A stretch of 64,000 nucleotides of DNA from Xanthomonas vesicatoria ATCC 35937 (lineage in GTDB: Bacteria > Pseudomonadota > Gammaproteobacteria > Xanthomonadales > Xanthomonadaceae), in contig NZ_CP018725.1 of NCBI RefSeq assembly GCF_001908725.1, forward strand, positions 2,976,001 through 3,040,000, in the 5' to 3' direction. The position numbers were made by a program, and so were the translations under genes. Positions 1-8,879 of this stretch are shown piece by piece. The notes below the pieces were generated by a model. The model did not search any database, was not told where the DNA came from, and was given only the letters and a program-made list of their open reading frames with translations. Positions within the stretch are counted from its first letter, which is position 1. The number at the start of each line of letters is the position of its first letter.

Positions 1-1
1 C

Positions 2-208
2 TACGCCAGCGACACCGCGCACAAGAATCTGGTGGATAGCGCGGCGTATCTGCGGCTGGCCTACTTGCTGGGCGATGGCAAGGCCGCCTCGGCGATCGCC
101 GCGAAGGGGCTGAGCAGCATCGAAAACGTCGTTGCCGACGAGCGCGCTGCAGCGCTGTACCAGACCTTTGCCAAGAACCGGCAACCATCGCCACGGCCGC
201 TGGAATAA
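2..208 (+). CDS. C-terminal end of an unknown protein (5' truncated by window edge)
   Basis: An open frame runs from the window edge to a TAA at 206-208 and gives about 68 residues. They are rich in Ala and Leu and look helical, ending in a short Pro/Arg tail (QPSPRPLE). Codon use is GC-rich like the neighbouring genes. No motif is recognisable, so no function is proposed. It could be the tail of a helical-repeat protein, but that is a guess. Confidence 0.6.
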   Translation, partial: YASDTAHKNLVDSAAYLRLAYLLGDGKAASAIAAKGLSSIENVVADERAAALYQTFAKNRQPSPRPLE

Positions 209-210
209 GA

Positions 211-330
211 GCGGCTAACAGTACGACTGCGCGGCCGTTGCTGGGTGCGGCACCTAGCGCTCGTCCACTCCGGGTTTGAGCGCGCCATCTGCACCCATCC
301 GACGAGTGCCAGCGACATATTGTTAGCCGC
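211..330. repeat. MITE-like element with 10-bp perfect terminal inverted repeats
   Basis: GCGGCTAACA at 211-220 is repeated exactly in inverted orientation as TGTTAGCCGC at 321-330. The roughly 100 bp between them carry further imperfect inverted segments (CGCTCGTC against GACGAGTG). There is no coding potential. No clear target-site duplication is visible in the flanks. The size and terminal repeats fit a small non-autonomous transposable element or intergenic repeat. It lies in the gap between the partial gene and the M13 peptidase; the rest of that gap (331-554) shows nothing. Confidence 0.45.
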
Positions 331-554
331 CCCAAGTGTCCCTCGATGCGCAGGCTGAGAGCCCGGAAGCCGGCAGGGGCGTAGATCACCCGATCGTGCT
401 GGCGCAGGTCGTCACGCGCGGCAAGAGAGGCGGTGCTTGCCACGCACACGTGCTTGAACGCGCCGGTCCGCCGCGAGGATGATCAGGCGGTCGCGCGGCG
501 TAGCGTCCACGCACCACCGCGGCCTGCGCGGCGCCACGCCGCCGGATCCTCGCC

Positions 555-2636
555 TTACCAGACCTGCGCGCGCTCCTGATCCGAGCGCACCATCGCATCG
601 CCCGCCTTGCAGGAAAACGCCTTGGCGTATTGCGGCATGTTGGATGGTCCAAAATTGACGCGCACCACACTGGGTGGATGCGGGTCGGAGTTGAGCGCCT
701 TCACTTGCGCTTCTTCCCGGCGGGCATTGCGATAAAGCCGGGCCCAGTTGATGAAAAATCGTTGCTCGGGCGTATAGCCGTCGATGGCGACAGTGCGCTC
801 GGGGTGCTGTTTCAGATCCAGCATGAGTGCGTCGTAGGCGATGTTGATTCCGGTGAAGTCGGCGATGCTTTCGCCGAGGACGAGCTGGCCATTGACGTGC
901 AGGTCCGGTCTGTCCTTGAGCGGCACGTAGCGACTCACCTGTTGCTTGATGGTGGCGGTGCGGGCGTCGAACGCGGCAACATCCGGCGGCAGCCACCAGT
1001 TCCGGTTCGCGCCGACCGCATCGAATTGCCTGCCTTGGTCATCGAAGGCGTGACTGATCTCGTGACCGATCATGCCCCCGATCCCGCCATAGTTGAGGCC
1101 ATCGTCGGCAGTGCCGCTGAACAACGGCGGCTGCAGGATCACGGCCGGAAAGTAGATGCTGTTTTCGCGCGGGTAGTAGAAGGCATTCACCGTTTGCGGT
1201 GCGACGCCATCCCAGTGCGCCCGGTCCACCGGCTTGCCGATCCTGGCCATGTCGTCGCGATGATTGAAGGCAACGGCCCGTTCGATGTTCTGCAGATAGG
1301 CACCAGGCTCCAACTGCAGGCCCGACCACTCGCGCCAAGTGTCCGGATACCCGATCTTCGGCGTCATGTTGGCCAGCTTGTCCAATGCCTTTGCCTTGGT
1401 CGCAGCGCTCATCCAGTCGGCGCGCTCGATGCGCAGCTTCATGGCGGCGCGCACATTGTCCACCAGCGCGAGCGCGCTCTGCTTGGACGCCGGGGGGAAC
1501 TTCTGCGCGACGTAGAGCTGGCCCATCGCCTCGGCGATCGTCGTGTTCAACGCATCGATCACCTGCTTCCAGCGCGGCGGTTGCACCTGCCGCCCTTCCA
1601 GCGTCTTGGAGTAAAAAGCGAAGTGGTTCTCAACGAATGGTTTGCTCAGTGCCGGCGCCGCGGCATCGATGGCATGGAAGCGCAAATAGGCTTGCCATTG
1701 CGCGACCGGAACGGTCTGCAACAGGCCATCGAATGTCTTGAAGAACGCGAGCTGGGAGATGGCAAGGCCCTTCTCTGCGTCGACGCCTTGCGCTGCCATG
1801 AAGCGGTCCCACGCAAAGTGCGGTGTCAGCGCATTGGCTTGCGCCGTGGTGAGCCAGTGGTACATGCGCTTTGGGTCGCGCTGTTCGGCCGGCGTCAGCA
1901 GCGCCGCGGCCAGGCGGCTTTCCAATTGCAGGACCTGCTTTGCCTGTGCGGATGCTTGCTCGGCCGGTATTCCCGCCAGCACCAACGACTGCTGCACATA
2001 GGCAAGGTAAGCCTGGCGGATGGGTGCGTATTGCGCATCCACGTAATAATTCTTCGCGGGCAACGTCATGCCTTCGACCAGGGCATAGCCCACCATCTTC
2101 GACACATCCTGCGCGTCGGGCTGGGCAATGAACTGGAACATCACGCTGTCGCCTTCGGCATGGCGTTGAGCGATGAAGCCGGCAATGTCGCGCGCGTCCT
2201 TCAAGGCATCGATCGCCGCCAGCCGCGGCTGGAGTGGCGCGGCACCCAGGCGTTCAAGGCCAGCCTCGTCCATGCCCGAGACGTAAAACGTCTTGACCAG
2301 CTGGTCGATGGAGCCGCTTGCCGGCTGTGCTTTCAGCAACGCCTCTGCGATGGCGTGCTGATCGCGATAGCTGGCGTTATAGACGTCATACGACGTGCCA
2401 ATACCAACCTCGTCGTCGGGGATGCCTTTGGAAAGCGCCTTGCCGTTGGCGAATGCATTGAGGTCCTGGCAAGCATCGGCGCGTGTATCCAGTTCGTTGA
2501 TGTCCAGTGCCGGTGCCGCCGCACTGGTGGCCGCGGCAGGCGTTGCTGCCTGGGGCGCGGTCGCCTGGTCGTGTGCCGGCTTGCAGGCAGTCAACGCCAT
2601 GCAGGTCGCTAGCGCGAGTGTGGTCTTGCTCAACAT
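555..2636 (-). CDS. M13 family zinc metallopeptidase, lipoprotein (PepO/neprilysin-like)
   Basis: A 694-residue protein of the usual M13 length. The zinc site is HEISH at residues 525-529, with the third ligand at Glu589 in ESIAD; NAFYYPREN, upstream of it, is also typical of the family. I chose the ATG at 2636 because it opens a lipoprotein signal peptide (MLSKTTLALATCMALTAC) with a lipobox LTAC. A longer in-frame start at 2681 would bury this signal. The protein should be a membrane-anchored periplasmic endopeptidase that cleaves oligopeptides. Tail and signal are both intact. It is transcribed convergently to the partial gene at the window start. Confidence 0.93.
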   Translation of the reverse strand: MLSKTTLALATCMALTACKPAHDQATAPQAATPAAATSAAAPALDINELDTRADACQDLNAFANGKALSKGIPDDEVGIGTSYDVYNASYRDQHAIAEALLKAQPASGSIDQLVKTFYVSGMDEAGLERLGAAPLQPRLAAIDALKDARDIAGFIAQRHAEGDSVMFQFIAQPDAQDVSKMVGYALVEGMTLPAKNYYVDAQYAPIRQAYLAYVQQSLVLAGIPAEQASAQAKQVLQLESRLAAALLTPAEQRDPKRMYHWLTTAQANALTPHFAWDRFMAAQGVDAEKGLAISQLAFFKTFDGLLQTVPVAQWQAYLRFHAIDAAAPALSKPFVENHFAFYSKTLEGRQVQPPRWKQVIDALNTTIAEAMGQLYVAQKFPPASKQSALALVDNVRAAMKLRIERADWMSAATKAKALDKLANMTPKIGYPDTWREWSGLQLEPGAYLQNIERAVAFNHRDDMARIGKPVDRAHWDGVAPQTVNAFYYPRENSIYFPAVILQPPLFSGTADDGLNYGGIGGMIGHEISHAFDDQGRQFDAVGANRNWWLPPDVAAFDARTATIKQQVSRYVPLKDRPDLHVNGQLVLGESIADFTGINIAYDALMLDLKQHPERTVAIDGYTPEQRFFINWARLYRNARREEAQVKALNSDPHPPSVVRVNFGPSNMPQYAKAFSCKAGDAMVRSDQERAQVW

Positions 2637-2796
2637 GGGGATTGCAGCCGTGCAGCGTGGAATGCGCGCCAGCTTAGTCAAGCCATGCGCGCAGACTGCG
2701 GTCGGACGAACAAAGTTGAGGATTCTTTCCGCCGATCAGCAGCGAGTGTGCGCGAAACGAAGTTGCGCCATCACCATGACTGCGTTGCTGCCCGCA

Positions 2797-3696
2797 TCAC
2801 GGATGCGGCGACACCGTGAGCTGCGGAATCTTTGCGAATGCGGCGGCAATGAAATCCATGAACGCGAGCGCGCGCTTGGGCACCAGCCGGTTGGCGGCAT
2901 AGACGATCTGCACCGGCGCCGGCGGTGGCGCGAAGGCGTCGAGCACGGTCTGCAACTCGCCCGAGGCCAGACCCTCTTCGTACAACCACGCCGGGCCCTG
3001 GCCGATGCCGAGACCGGCGGTCACCGCCGCGCGCGTGGCCTCGGGCGAATTCACCCGGAAGCGGCCAGACACCGGCACGTCGGTGGTGGTGAAATGCCAA
3101 CTCGCACCGGTGCTGAGCAAGGTGTACAGCACGCAGTCGTGATGGCGCAGATCCTCGGGCACGGCCGGCATCCCACGCCTGGCCAGGTATGCGCGGCTGG
3201 CCACCGTCACCCGCGTGAAGGCACCGATTCGCCGTGCACGCGATGCGCTGCTGTCCAGGTGACCGATGCGGATGGCGAGCTCGGCGCCCTCGTCGAGCAG
3301 GTTCACGTAGCGGTCGCTGATCTGCAGGTCCAGCTCCAGCGCCGGAAACCGCTGCAAAAACTCCGGCACCAATGGCATCACGTACTGATGCGACAACGCC
3401 GTGGGGCAGGCCACCCGCAACAACCCGGACGGCTGCACGTCATCGCGCAGCGCCATTTCAGATTCGCCCACCGCATCCAGGATGCGGCGCACCTCCGCGT
3501 AATAACGCTCGCCCTCCGGCGTCAGCACCAGCTTGCGGGTGGAGCGGTTGAGTAGCCGGGTTTGAAGATGCTCTTCCAGCGCCGCCACGTGGCGGCTGAC
3601 ATTGGGCTGGCCCAGCCCCAGGTCGCGCCCGGCGGCAGAAAAGCTGCCCGTTTCCACGGCGCGGGCAAAGCAGTTCATCAACAGAAAACGGTCCAT
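2797..3696 (-). CDS. LysR family transcriptional regulator
   Basis: A 299-residue LysR regulator. The N-terminal winged helix-turn-helix (FSAAGRDLGLGQPNVSRHVA, about residues 19-38) is followed by the typical RLLNRSTRKLVLTPEGERYY stretch and a periplasmic-binding-type effector domain. I start at MDRFLLMNCF (3696); the in-frame ATG ten codons upstream adds sequence unlike the family. It is divergent from the SDR gene at 3832, the classic arrangement in which a LysR protein controls its neighbour and itself. The effector is unknown. Confidence 0.92.
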   Translation of the reverse strand: MDRFLLMNCFARAVETGSFSAAGRDLGLGQPNVSRHVAALEEHLQTRLLNRSTRKLVLTPEGERYYAEVRRILDAVGESEMALRDDVQPSGLLRVACPTALSHQYVMPLVPEFLQRFPALELDLQISDRYVNLLDEGAELAIRIGHLDSSASRARRIGAFTRVTVASRAYLARRGMPAVPEDLRHHDCVLYTLLSTGASWHFTTTDVPVSGRFRVNSPEATRAAVTAGLGIGQGPAWLYEEGLASGELQTVLDAFAPPPAPVQIVYAANRLVPKRALAFMDFIAAAFAKIPQLTVSPHP

Positions 3697-3745
3697 GCCT
3701 GCCTTCGGTTCATGCGCTAGAAGCATGAAAGTTATGTGCTCGCAG

Positions 3746-3761
3746 GATCTTATCGCAGATC
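3746..3761. promoter_or_regulatory. Candidate LysR operator between the regulator and the SDR gene
   Basis: GATCT-N6-AGATC is a perfect inverted repeat with 5-bp arms, placed 50 bp from the LysR start and 70 bp from the SDR start. Position and symmetry fit a LysR binding site in a shared divergent promoter. It does not match the strict T-N11-A consensus, so the assignment is tentative. Confidence 0.35.
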
Positions 3762-3831
3762 AAGCATGGGGCAATGATGCGCCTACCGAAGGCCACCAAG
3801 GTGGTCGGCCTCCCTCACCCAGGAACAACTC

Positions 3832-4584
3832 ATGTCCCGTCTAGCAGGCAAACGCACCCTCATCACCGGCGGCACCAGCGGCATTGGGCTGGAAACCGCG
3901 AAGCAGTTTCTCGCCGAAGGCGCCCGCGTCATCGTCACCGGCGTGAACCCCGACTCCATTGCCCAGGCCAAGAACATTCTTGGCTCCGAAGTACCGGTGC
4001 TGCGTGCCGATTCGGCCAGCGTCGCCGCTCAGCAGGAACTGGCCCGGGCCGTCGCGGACCACTACGGCCAGCTCGACGTGGCCTTCTTCAATGCCGGCGT
4101 CTCGGTCTGGCTTCCGATCGAGAACTGGACCGAGCAGGCCTTCGACGCTTCCTTTGCCATCAACGTCAAGGGACCGTACTTCCTGTTGCAGTCGCTGTTG
4201 CCGGTGCTGGCCAACCCGGCATCGGTGGTGCTCAATACGTCCATCAGCGCCCACATCGGTGCGGCCAGCTCGTCGGTGTACAGCGCCACCAAGGCCGCGT
4301 TGTTGAACATGAGCAAGACCTTGTCGAGTGAGCTGCTTGACCGCGGCATTCGCATCAATGCGGTCAGCCCCGGCCCGGTCGAGACCCCGTTGTACGACAA
4401 GGCCGGCATTCCCGATGCCTATCGCGCACAGGTCAACGAGCAGATCATCGCCACCATTCCGATGGGCCGCTTCGGCACCGCGGAAGAAATCGCCAAGGCC
4501 GTGCTGTACCTGGCCTCGGATGAGTCCCGCTGGACGGTGGGCTCGGAAATCGTGGTCGATGGCGGCCGCCTGCTCAACCGCTGA
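3832..4584 (+). CDS. SDR family oxidoreductase
   Basis: A classical short-chain dehydrogenase/reductase of 250 residues. The NAD(P)-binding glycine motif TGGTSGIG is at residues 13-20, NAG lies at about residues 86-88, the catalytic Tyr150 and Lys154 sit in YSATK, and the C-terminus has VVDGG. It should reduce or oxidise a small carbonyl or alcohol substrate in the cytoplasm; the substrate cannot be told. It is divergent from the LysR gene at 2797-3696, which probably controls it. The 290-bp gap downstream to the GST gene shows no gene. Confidence 0.93.
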   Translation: MSRLAGKRTLITGGTSGIGLETAKQFLAEGARVIVTGVNPDSIAQAKNILGSEVPVLRADSASVAAQQELARAVADHYGQLDVAFFNAGVSVWLPIENWTEQAFDASFAINVKGPYFLLQSLLPVLANPASVVLNTSISAHIGAASSSVYSATKAALLNMSKTLSSELLDRGIRINAVSPGPVETPLYDKAGIPDAYRAQVNEQIIATIPMGRFGTAEEIAKAVLYLASDESRWTVGSEIVVDGGRLLNR

Positions 4585-4876
4585 CGATGGCTGCCGTCCT
4601 TGCGGCACCGGCAGTGAGGGCGCGCAGCGCCAGCACTGCCGGCAGTGCCAGCGTTGACCGTCTGCCTGCGCCACCGACCGGTGCGCAGGTGCAGGCCAGG
4701 CGAGGCGCCCTGCGCGCCGCCACGCACGCAAGGCCCGGCATTCATCCCGCTGCATGCACGGCAGTCTGCGCCCGTTGCTTGGCCCTGCGCATCCTTTTGC
4801 CATGGATCACCTGCCAATCCATTGCCCTGCATGCGGCACCCCTGCGACACCTCTCTCACTGCGAACCGGATAACCC

Positions 4877-5593
4877 ATGTCTCCCTCCCTGACCCTGATC
4901 AGCCACCCCCTGTGCCCCTTCGTGCAACGCGCGGCCATCGTGCTGCTGGAAAACGCTGCGGCGTTCGAGCGCATCGATGTCGACCTGTCTGCCAAGCCGG
5001 ACTGGTTCCTGGCGCTGTCGCCCACCGGCAAGGTGCCACTGCTGCGCATCGGCCAGCCAGGCGGTAGTGTGGCCACAGTGTTCGAAAGCGTGGTGATCTG
5101 CAACTACCTCAACGACACCAGCGGCAAACCCAGCCTGTATCCCAACGACCCGCTGCAACGCGCACAGCAGCGCGCCTGGATCGAGTTCGCCACGCCCACA
5201 TTCGCCGATGGCTGGCAGTTCCTCAACGCCAGCGACCAGACCGGCGCCGAGGCTGCACGCGCCGCGTTCCGCGGCAAGATGCAAAAGATCGAAGACGTGC
5301 TGGGCGAAGGTCCGTACTTTGCAGGCTCGGCATTCGGCATGGTCGACGTGGTGTTCGCACCAATGCTGCGCTACTTCGATCTGCTGCAGGCAGATATCTC
5401 CGCACCGATCTTCGACGGATTACCGCGCGTGCGCGAATGGCGCGCCGCCCTGGCTGCGCGGCAGAGCGTGATCAGCGCGGTGGGGCCGGACTACGCCAGC
5501 CGATTTCAGCAGCATTTGCAACGGCAGCGTGCCCTGCTTGCAGACGCGGTGCGTGTGCCCGGGGACCCAGCCAACGCCAACGCGCAGGGCTGA
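4877..5593 (+). CDS. Glutathione S-transferase family protein
   Basis: A 238-residue soluble protein. The N-terminal thioredoxin-like domain has CPFVQR at residues 13-18 (the omega/beta-type active-site region), then SPTGKVPLL and a VVICNYLND segment, followed by an all-helical C-terminal domain with the conserved helix-6 Asp (GMVDVVFAPML). It probably conjugates or reduces electrophiles with glutathione. The C-terminal tail after about residue 215 is Ala/Arg rich and may be dispensable. It follows the SDR gene on the same strand, but 290 bp separate them, so co-transcription is uncertain. Confidence 0.9.
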   Translation: MSPSLTLISHPLCPFVQRAAIVLLENAAAFERIDVDLSAKPDWFLALSPTGKVPLLRIGQPGGSVATVFESVVICNYLNDTSGKPSLYPNDPLQRAQQRAWIEFATPTFADGWQFLNASDQTGAEAARAAFRGKMQKIEDVLGEGPYFAGSAFGMVDVVFAPMLRYFDLLQADISAPIFDGLPRVREWRAALAARQSVISAVGPDYASRFQQHLQRQRALLADAVRVPGDPANANAQG

Positions 5594-5786
5594 CCGCATC
5601 GTCTGCCTGCGCTATATGGCGCGTGGTGCGATGGAGCACGCGCGCGCGGCAAGCACTGTCTTCGCCGCGTCGCGCTGCACCCGCCTAGCCGGTGTGCATC
5701 CGCTATACCCTGCTCCAGCGCGGATCGACGTTGCGGCGCCATGCGGCTGAGCCAATACTGCGCAGGTCTTCTTTCTGCAGAGCGCT

Positions 5787-6275
5787 ATGCGCGCCTTATT
5801 CTTCTACGCTGCGGCGCCCGCGATCTTGCTGACGGTGTTGGCAACCGCCCACGCAGCACCGCCCACGGAGTTCTGCAACGTCCTGCGTGCCTTTGTCGAT
5901 GCAGCACCGCCGGGCCAGCCGCGTAGCTTCGCGTTTCACACCGTCTGGGGAACCAACTTCAAGCACGCAGAAGAGCCCGCGCTTTCCGCCAAACGGTGCG
6001 ATCACGGTGGGGACCCAGCCGCACAGGCCATTTGCGCCTACCTGATGAAGCATGGGCAAACCGAGTTTGCAGATGCCACGGTGATGGACGCTGTCTCCTG
6101 CTTATCGAGTGCCACGACATTCGATAGAAGTTTGAGACTGCATAACGCCGAGCTGATCTTTCGTCATGAGGCCATGAACGGAGCAGCGACGATCACAGTT
6201 ACCTTCGAAGACGATACGCAACAGGGCGGTATGGTGTTTCGACTTCAGGCAGAACACGACGAGACGGCGCTCTAA
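5787..6275 (+). CDS. Secreted hypothetical protein
   Basis: A 162-residue protein with a signal peptide (MRALFFYAAAPAILLTVLATAHA, predicted cleavage after AHA). The mature part has four cysteines (FCNVL, RCDHG, ICAYL, SCLSS), which could form two disulfides in the periplasm. I do not recognise a family. It is followed by another small secreted protein on the same strand, 174 bp away. Confidence 0.65.
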   Translation: MRALFFYAAAPAILLTVLATAHAAPPTEFCNVLRAFVDAAPPGQPRSFAFHTVWGTNFKHAEEPALSAKRCDHGGDPAAQAICAYLMKHGQTEFADATVMDAVSCLSSATTFDRSLRLHNAELIFRHEAMNGAATITVTFEDDTQQGGMVFRLQAEHDETAL

Positions 6276-6449
6276 GAATCCCCTAACCGCCACGCAGTGA
6301 TGATCAATGTGCTGATGCATGAGCTGCCTCCAGGCTCACACCGAGAGATCGGCAAGGTGAGGCACCACATTCGAGTGGTGTAATGACGTCATCGCAAACA
6401 CCACGAAGACAGCAAGCCAACTAACACCTGCCACGCACAAGGACCGTCG

Positions 6450-7019
6450 ATGAAGCCCTGGGCCGTTATCCTGATCGCTACCGCACTGCTTTGCAGCAGC
6501 CCCGCAATCGCGGCCGGCAGGCTGCATGTGCAGCTGGAACAGCCTCCACACAGCCCGCATCTACCCGAGCAGGCGGCGCGTTTGCAGATCGTTGCCCAGA
6601 ATGATGGCGACCAGGCGGTAGAGCTGCTCGATCAATCCTTCCCACGGTTGAACAGGCAAGGGTCGATGATGAACAACGTGCTGAGCGTGCGCGACGACAG
6701 CGGCAACGAGGCACCATATTATGGTGTCTACGTTAATCTGGAGGGCGCGCCGGAGGACACTTACGTCACCATTGCGCCGGGCCAGCGGCGAGTCGTCACG
6801 GTGGACCTGCAACGCAATTACAGGCTCACGCACGGGCAAACCTACACCGTGAGCCTACGTAGCCCGGTGCTATATCTGACCCGGCCCAGATCGGCCTTCG
6901 TTGATGGCTCGCGGGACGTACTACGTGCAGCATGGCAGCAAGCCACCGCCAATAGCGTGGATGTAAAAGCAGGGCATGCGGGCCTCACTAGCGCACACAG
7001 CGTACCTGTACGGCCGTAG
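6450..7019 (+). CDS. Secreted protein resembling the N-terminal beta domain of M35 proteases
   Basis: A 189-residue protein with a signal peptide ending in AIAA. The mature part reads as a beta-sandwich: it has VQLEQPPHSP, the block YYGVYVNLEGAPEDTYVTIA, and then PGQRRVVTVDLQRNYRLTHG. This block is very like the domain that precedes the catalytic part of bacterial M35 deuterolysin-type metalloproteases, from memory. No HExxH or GTxxD zinc motif follows, so the protease domain is absent. It may be a stand-alone domain, perhaps inhibitory, or a truncated gene. Confidence 0.6.
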   Translation: MKPWAVILIATALLCSSPAIAAGRLHVQLEQPPHSPHLPEQAARLQIVAQNDGDQAVELLDQSFPRLNRQGSMMNNVLSVRDDSGNEAPYYGVYVNLEGAPEDTYVTIAPGQRRVVTVDLQRNYRLTHGQTYTVSLRSPVLYLTRPRSAFVDGSRDVLRAAWQQATANSVDVKAGHAGLTSAHSVPVRP

Positions 7020-7039
7020 TTCGCCGCAGCACGAACGGT

Positions 7040-7636
7040 CTACGCTTTGGCAGCAAACAGCCGCCTACCCACCGCGCGCGCTGTGGCGTAGTGCGACTCC
7101 GGAAACTGGGCATCCGGCTGCAACAGCAGCTCAGTGGTGCGCACCGGCGCCCCACAGAAATCAAAGATGCCGTGGGCGATCTGCGTCTTCATCGCACCGA
7201 AATAGCCATGGCGTGCATAGGTGCGCTCGTCTGCGCCGCCGATCGCCAGCAGGTGCACGTCCAGATGCTGCAGCTTCTTGACGATCTTGCCGTCGGCGCT
7301 TTCGTCGAACGCCCAGCCCAGCGTAAACACCCGGTCGATCCAGCCCTTGAGCAAAGCCGGAAACGACCACCAGTAGATCGGAAACACCAGCACCAATGCA
7401 TCCGCACGGTCCAGCCGCGCGTGTTCGGCGGCCACATCCGGCGGCGGTGCCGCCTGCTGCTGGAACAACGCAACGTCCGCCTGGGTAAAGCGCGGGTCGA
7501 AGCCCTCCTGCGCCAGATCGGCGACCTCAACCGTATGCGATGAATCCGACGCCACAATGGCATCGCGTACCTGCGCAGCCACCGCGTGCGTGTGCGAGCG
7601 CGGCTCGGGGTGTGCAACAACAATCAAGGCATGCAT
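7040..7636 (-). CDS. NAD(P)H oxidoreductase, quinone-reductase (flavodoxin-like) family
   Basis: A 198-residue flavodoxin-fold protein. The phosphate loop is at the N-terminus (IVVAHPEPRSHTHAVA), and the hallmark FPIYWWSFPALLKGWIDRVF, followed by GWAF, lies at about residues 85-110. It resembles YwrO/MdaB-type NAD(P)H:quinone reductases and should carry FMN or FAD. I chose the ATG at 7636 because the fold begins directly with MHALIVVAHPEP; the open frame extends 76 codons further upstream without family similarity. It shares the strand with the SnoaL-like gene upstream, and both lie next to the HxlR regulator at 8329. Confidence 0.9.
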   Translation of the reverse strand: MHALIVVAHPEPRSHTHAVAAQVRDAIVASDSSHTVEVADLAQEGFDPRFTQADVALFQQQAAPPPDVAAEHARLDRADALVLVFPIYWWSFPALLKGWIDRVFTLGWAFDESADGKIVKKLQHLDVHLLAIGGADERTYARHGYFGAMKTQIAHGIFDFCGAPVRTTELLLQPDAQFPESHYATARAVGRRLFAAKA

Positions 7637-7913
7637 GGGGCAGTGTCTCCAAAGCGAAGGAATAAAGGCCAAGGCGGCGCGACAAGACGCAGCGTCGGCG
7701 TGATGGGGTTTCTGTGCATGCGATGCGCGCATCGGCGCCCCTGATGGCTGCGCACGCGTGTTGATAGGCTGGCGCGGCAATAACGCAACTGAGCGCACCG
7801 CCCAAGTTCTCAGCGGCATATCAGCTGGATAACTGACGCAGCTGGCGCTATGCCTGCTGGGCACCTACGACTGCAGCATGCAGCGCGTGCCACACAAACC
7901 ACGCGCCATGCCT

Positions 7914-8240
7914 TTAGTGGATCTCCAGCGCCGCAATCTTGCCGTCCACCAGGCGGAACACATGCTCCAGCTGTAGCGGGCTCTGCGGGAATGCCCCCGA
8001 GGCTTCGGCGGTGACATGCACCGCATCGCTGTGGGTGCGAGCTTCACGCGGCACCGCATGGTATGGCGTAGTGGCCTGCGCATGCGCCAACCACGCTGCA
8101 ATCGCGGTTGCGCCCTGATGCTGATGGCCGTCATCGCGCACCAGCGCATCAGTGGCAAGGTGCGGCAACAGCACCGCTGCATCGCCGTGATTGCCGGCAG
8201 TAAAGAAGCAGGCAACCGCATCCGGCAGGGCAGGAGTCAT
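7914..8240 (-). CDS. SnoaL-like / NTF2-fold protein
   Basis: A 108-residue protein with the cone-shaped NTF2 pattern: an N-terminal helix, LPHLATDALVRDDGHQHQG, and a C-terminal strand pair (FRLVDGKIAALEI). Members of this group are small ligand-binding proteins or isomerases, so no substrate can be assigned. It is divergent from the HxlR regulator at 8329 and lies 277 bp upstream of the flavoprotein gene, the usual context of an HxlR redox or electrophile-response set. Confidence 0.8.
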   Translation of the reverse strand: MTPALPDAVACFFTAGNHGDAAVLLPHLATDALVRDDGHQHQGATAIAAWLAHAQATTPYHAVPREARTHSDAVHVTAEASGAFPQSPLQLEHVFRLVDGKIAALEIH

Positions 8241-8328
8241 GGCGTGGTCTCCAGTGCAAATGTGTATGCCATCATCGGGAGCGTCATCACTGCCCGCAAG
8301 AACGCACGCAAAGGTAAGTCACGCACCC

Positions 8329-8667
8329 ATGGGAAAGCCGCACACCCCGGACACCGCCGCCTGCGATGTCGAAGCCCTGCTCAACCTCATCCAGGGCCGC
8401 TGGAAACTGGTACTGCTATTTCATCTGTTCGACGGGCAGGTACAGCGTTACTCCGACCTGGAACGCCTGGTCCCCGACATCTCGCAAAAGATGCTGGCCC
8501 AGCAACTACGCCAGCTCGAACGCGACGGCCTGGTGCTGCGCACCGTCTACGCGCAGGTACCGCCGCAGGTGGATTACCGGTTGACGGCTTGGGGGCAGGC
8601 GCTGTGCCCTGCGTTGGATGCGATGCTCACCTGGGGTGAGGCGCGGCTACCACTGTCCGAGCGATAG
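8329..8667 (+). CDS. HxlR family transcriptional regulator
   Basis: A 112-residue winged-helix regulator of the HxlR type. The conserved opening Cys is at CDVEALLNLIQGRW, followed by LERLVPDISQKMLAQQLRQL (recognition helix), RDGLVLRTVY and YRLTAWG. I use the ATG at 8329, preceded by AAGGTAAG; the frame is open 46 codons further upstream, but that part overlaps the divergent gene. The Cys near the N-terminus is the redox or electrophile sensor in studied HxlR proteins (HypR, QorR). Its likely targets are the divergent SnoaL-like gene and the flavoprotein gene. Confidence 0.9.
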   Translation: MGKPHTPDTAACDVEALLNLIQGRWKLVLLFHLFDGQVQRYSDLERLVPDISQKMLAQQLRQLERDGLVLRTVYAQVPPQVDYRLTAWGQALCPALDAMLTWGEARLPLSER

Positions 8668-8879
8668 CCGTGATGATCGCTTGGTACAGTGCTGTGGCAT
8701 GCGGGCACTAGACCATTGGAGCGCTGGGTCGTCGTTCTACCCACTCTCAATGCTTGGAAATGCCACGTCTCTACTAAAAAATTCACAATACGCTCTAAGC
8801 CCAAGCCGCTTCGCGGCGCGGCACTGGAACCTGGGGTCATGTTGACCCTAAAGCGAACCTGACCAAACCTGACCCCTTT

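Noticed and set aside
630..2612. 660-codon open frame on the plus strand
   Set aside because: It is the antisense shadow of the M13 peptidase, with no family sequence.
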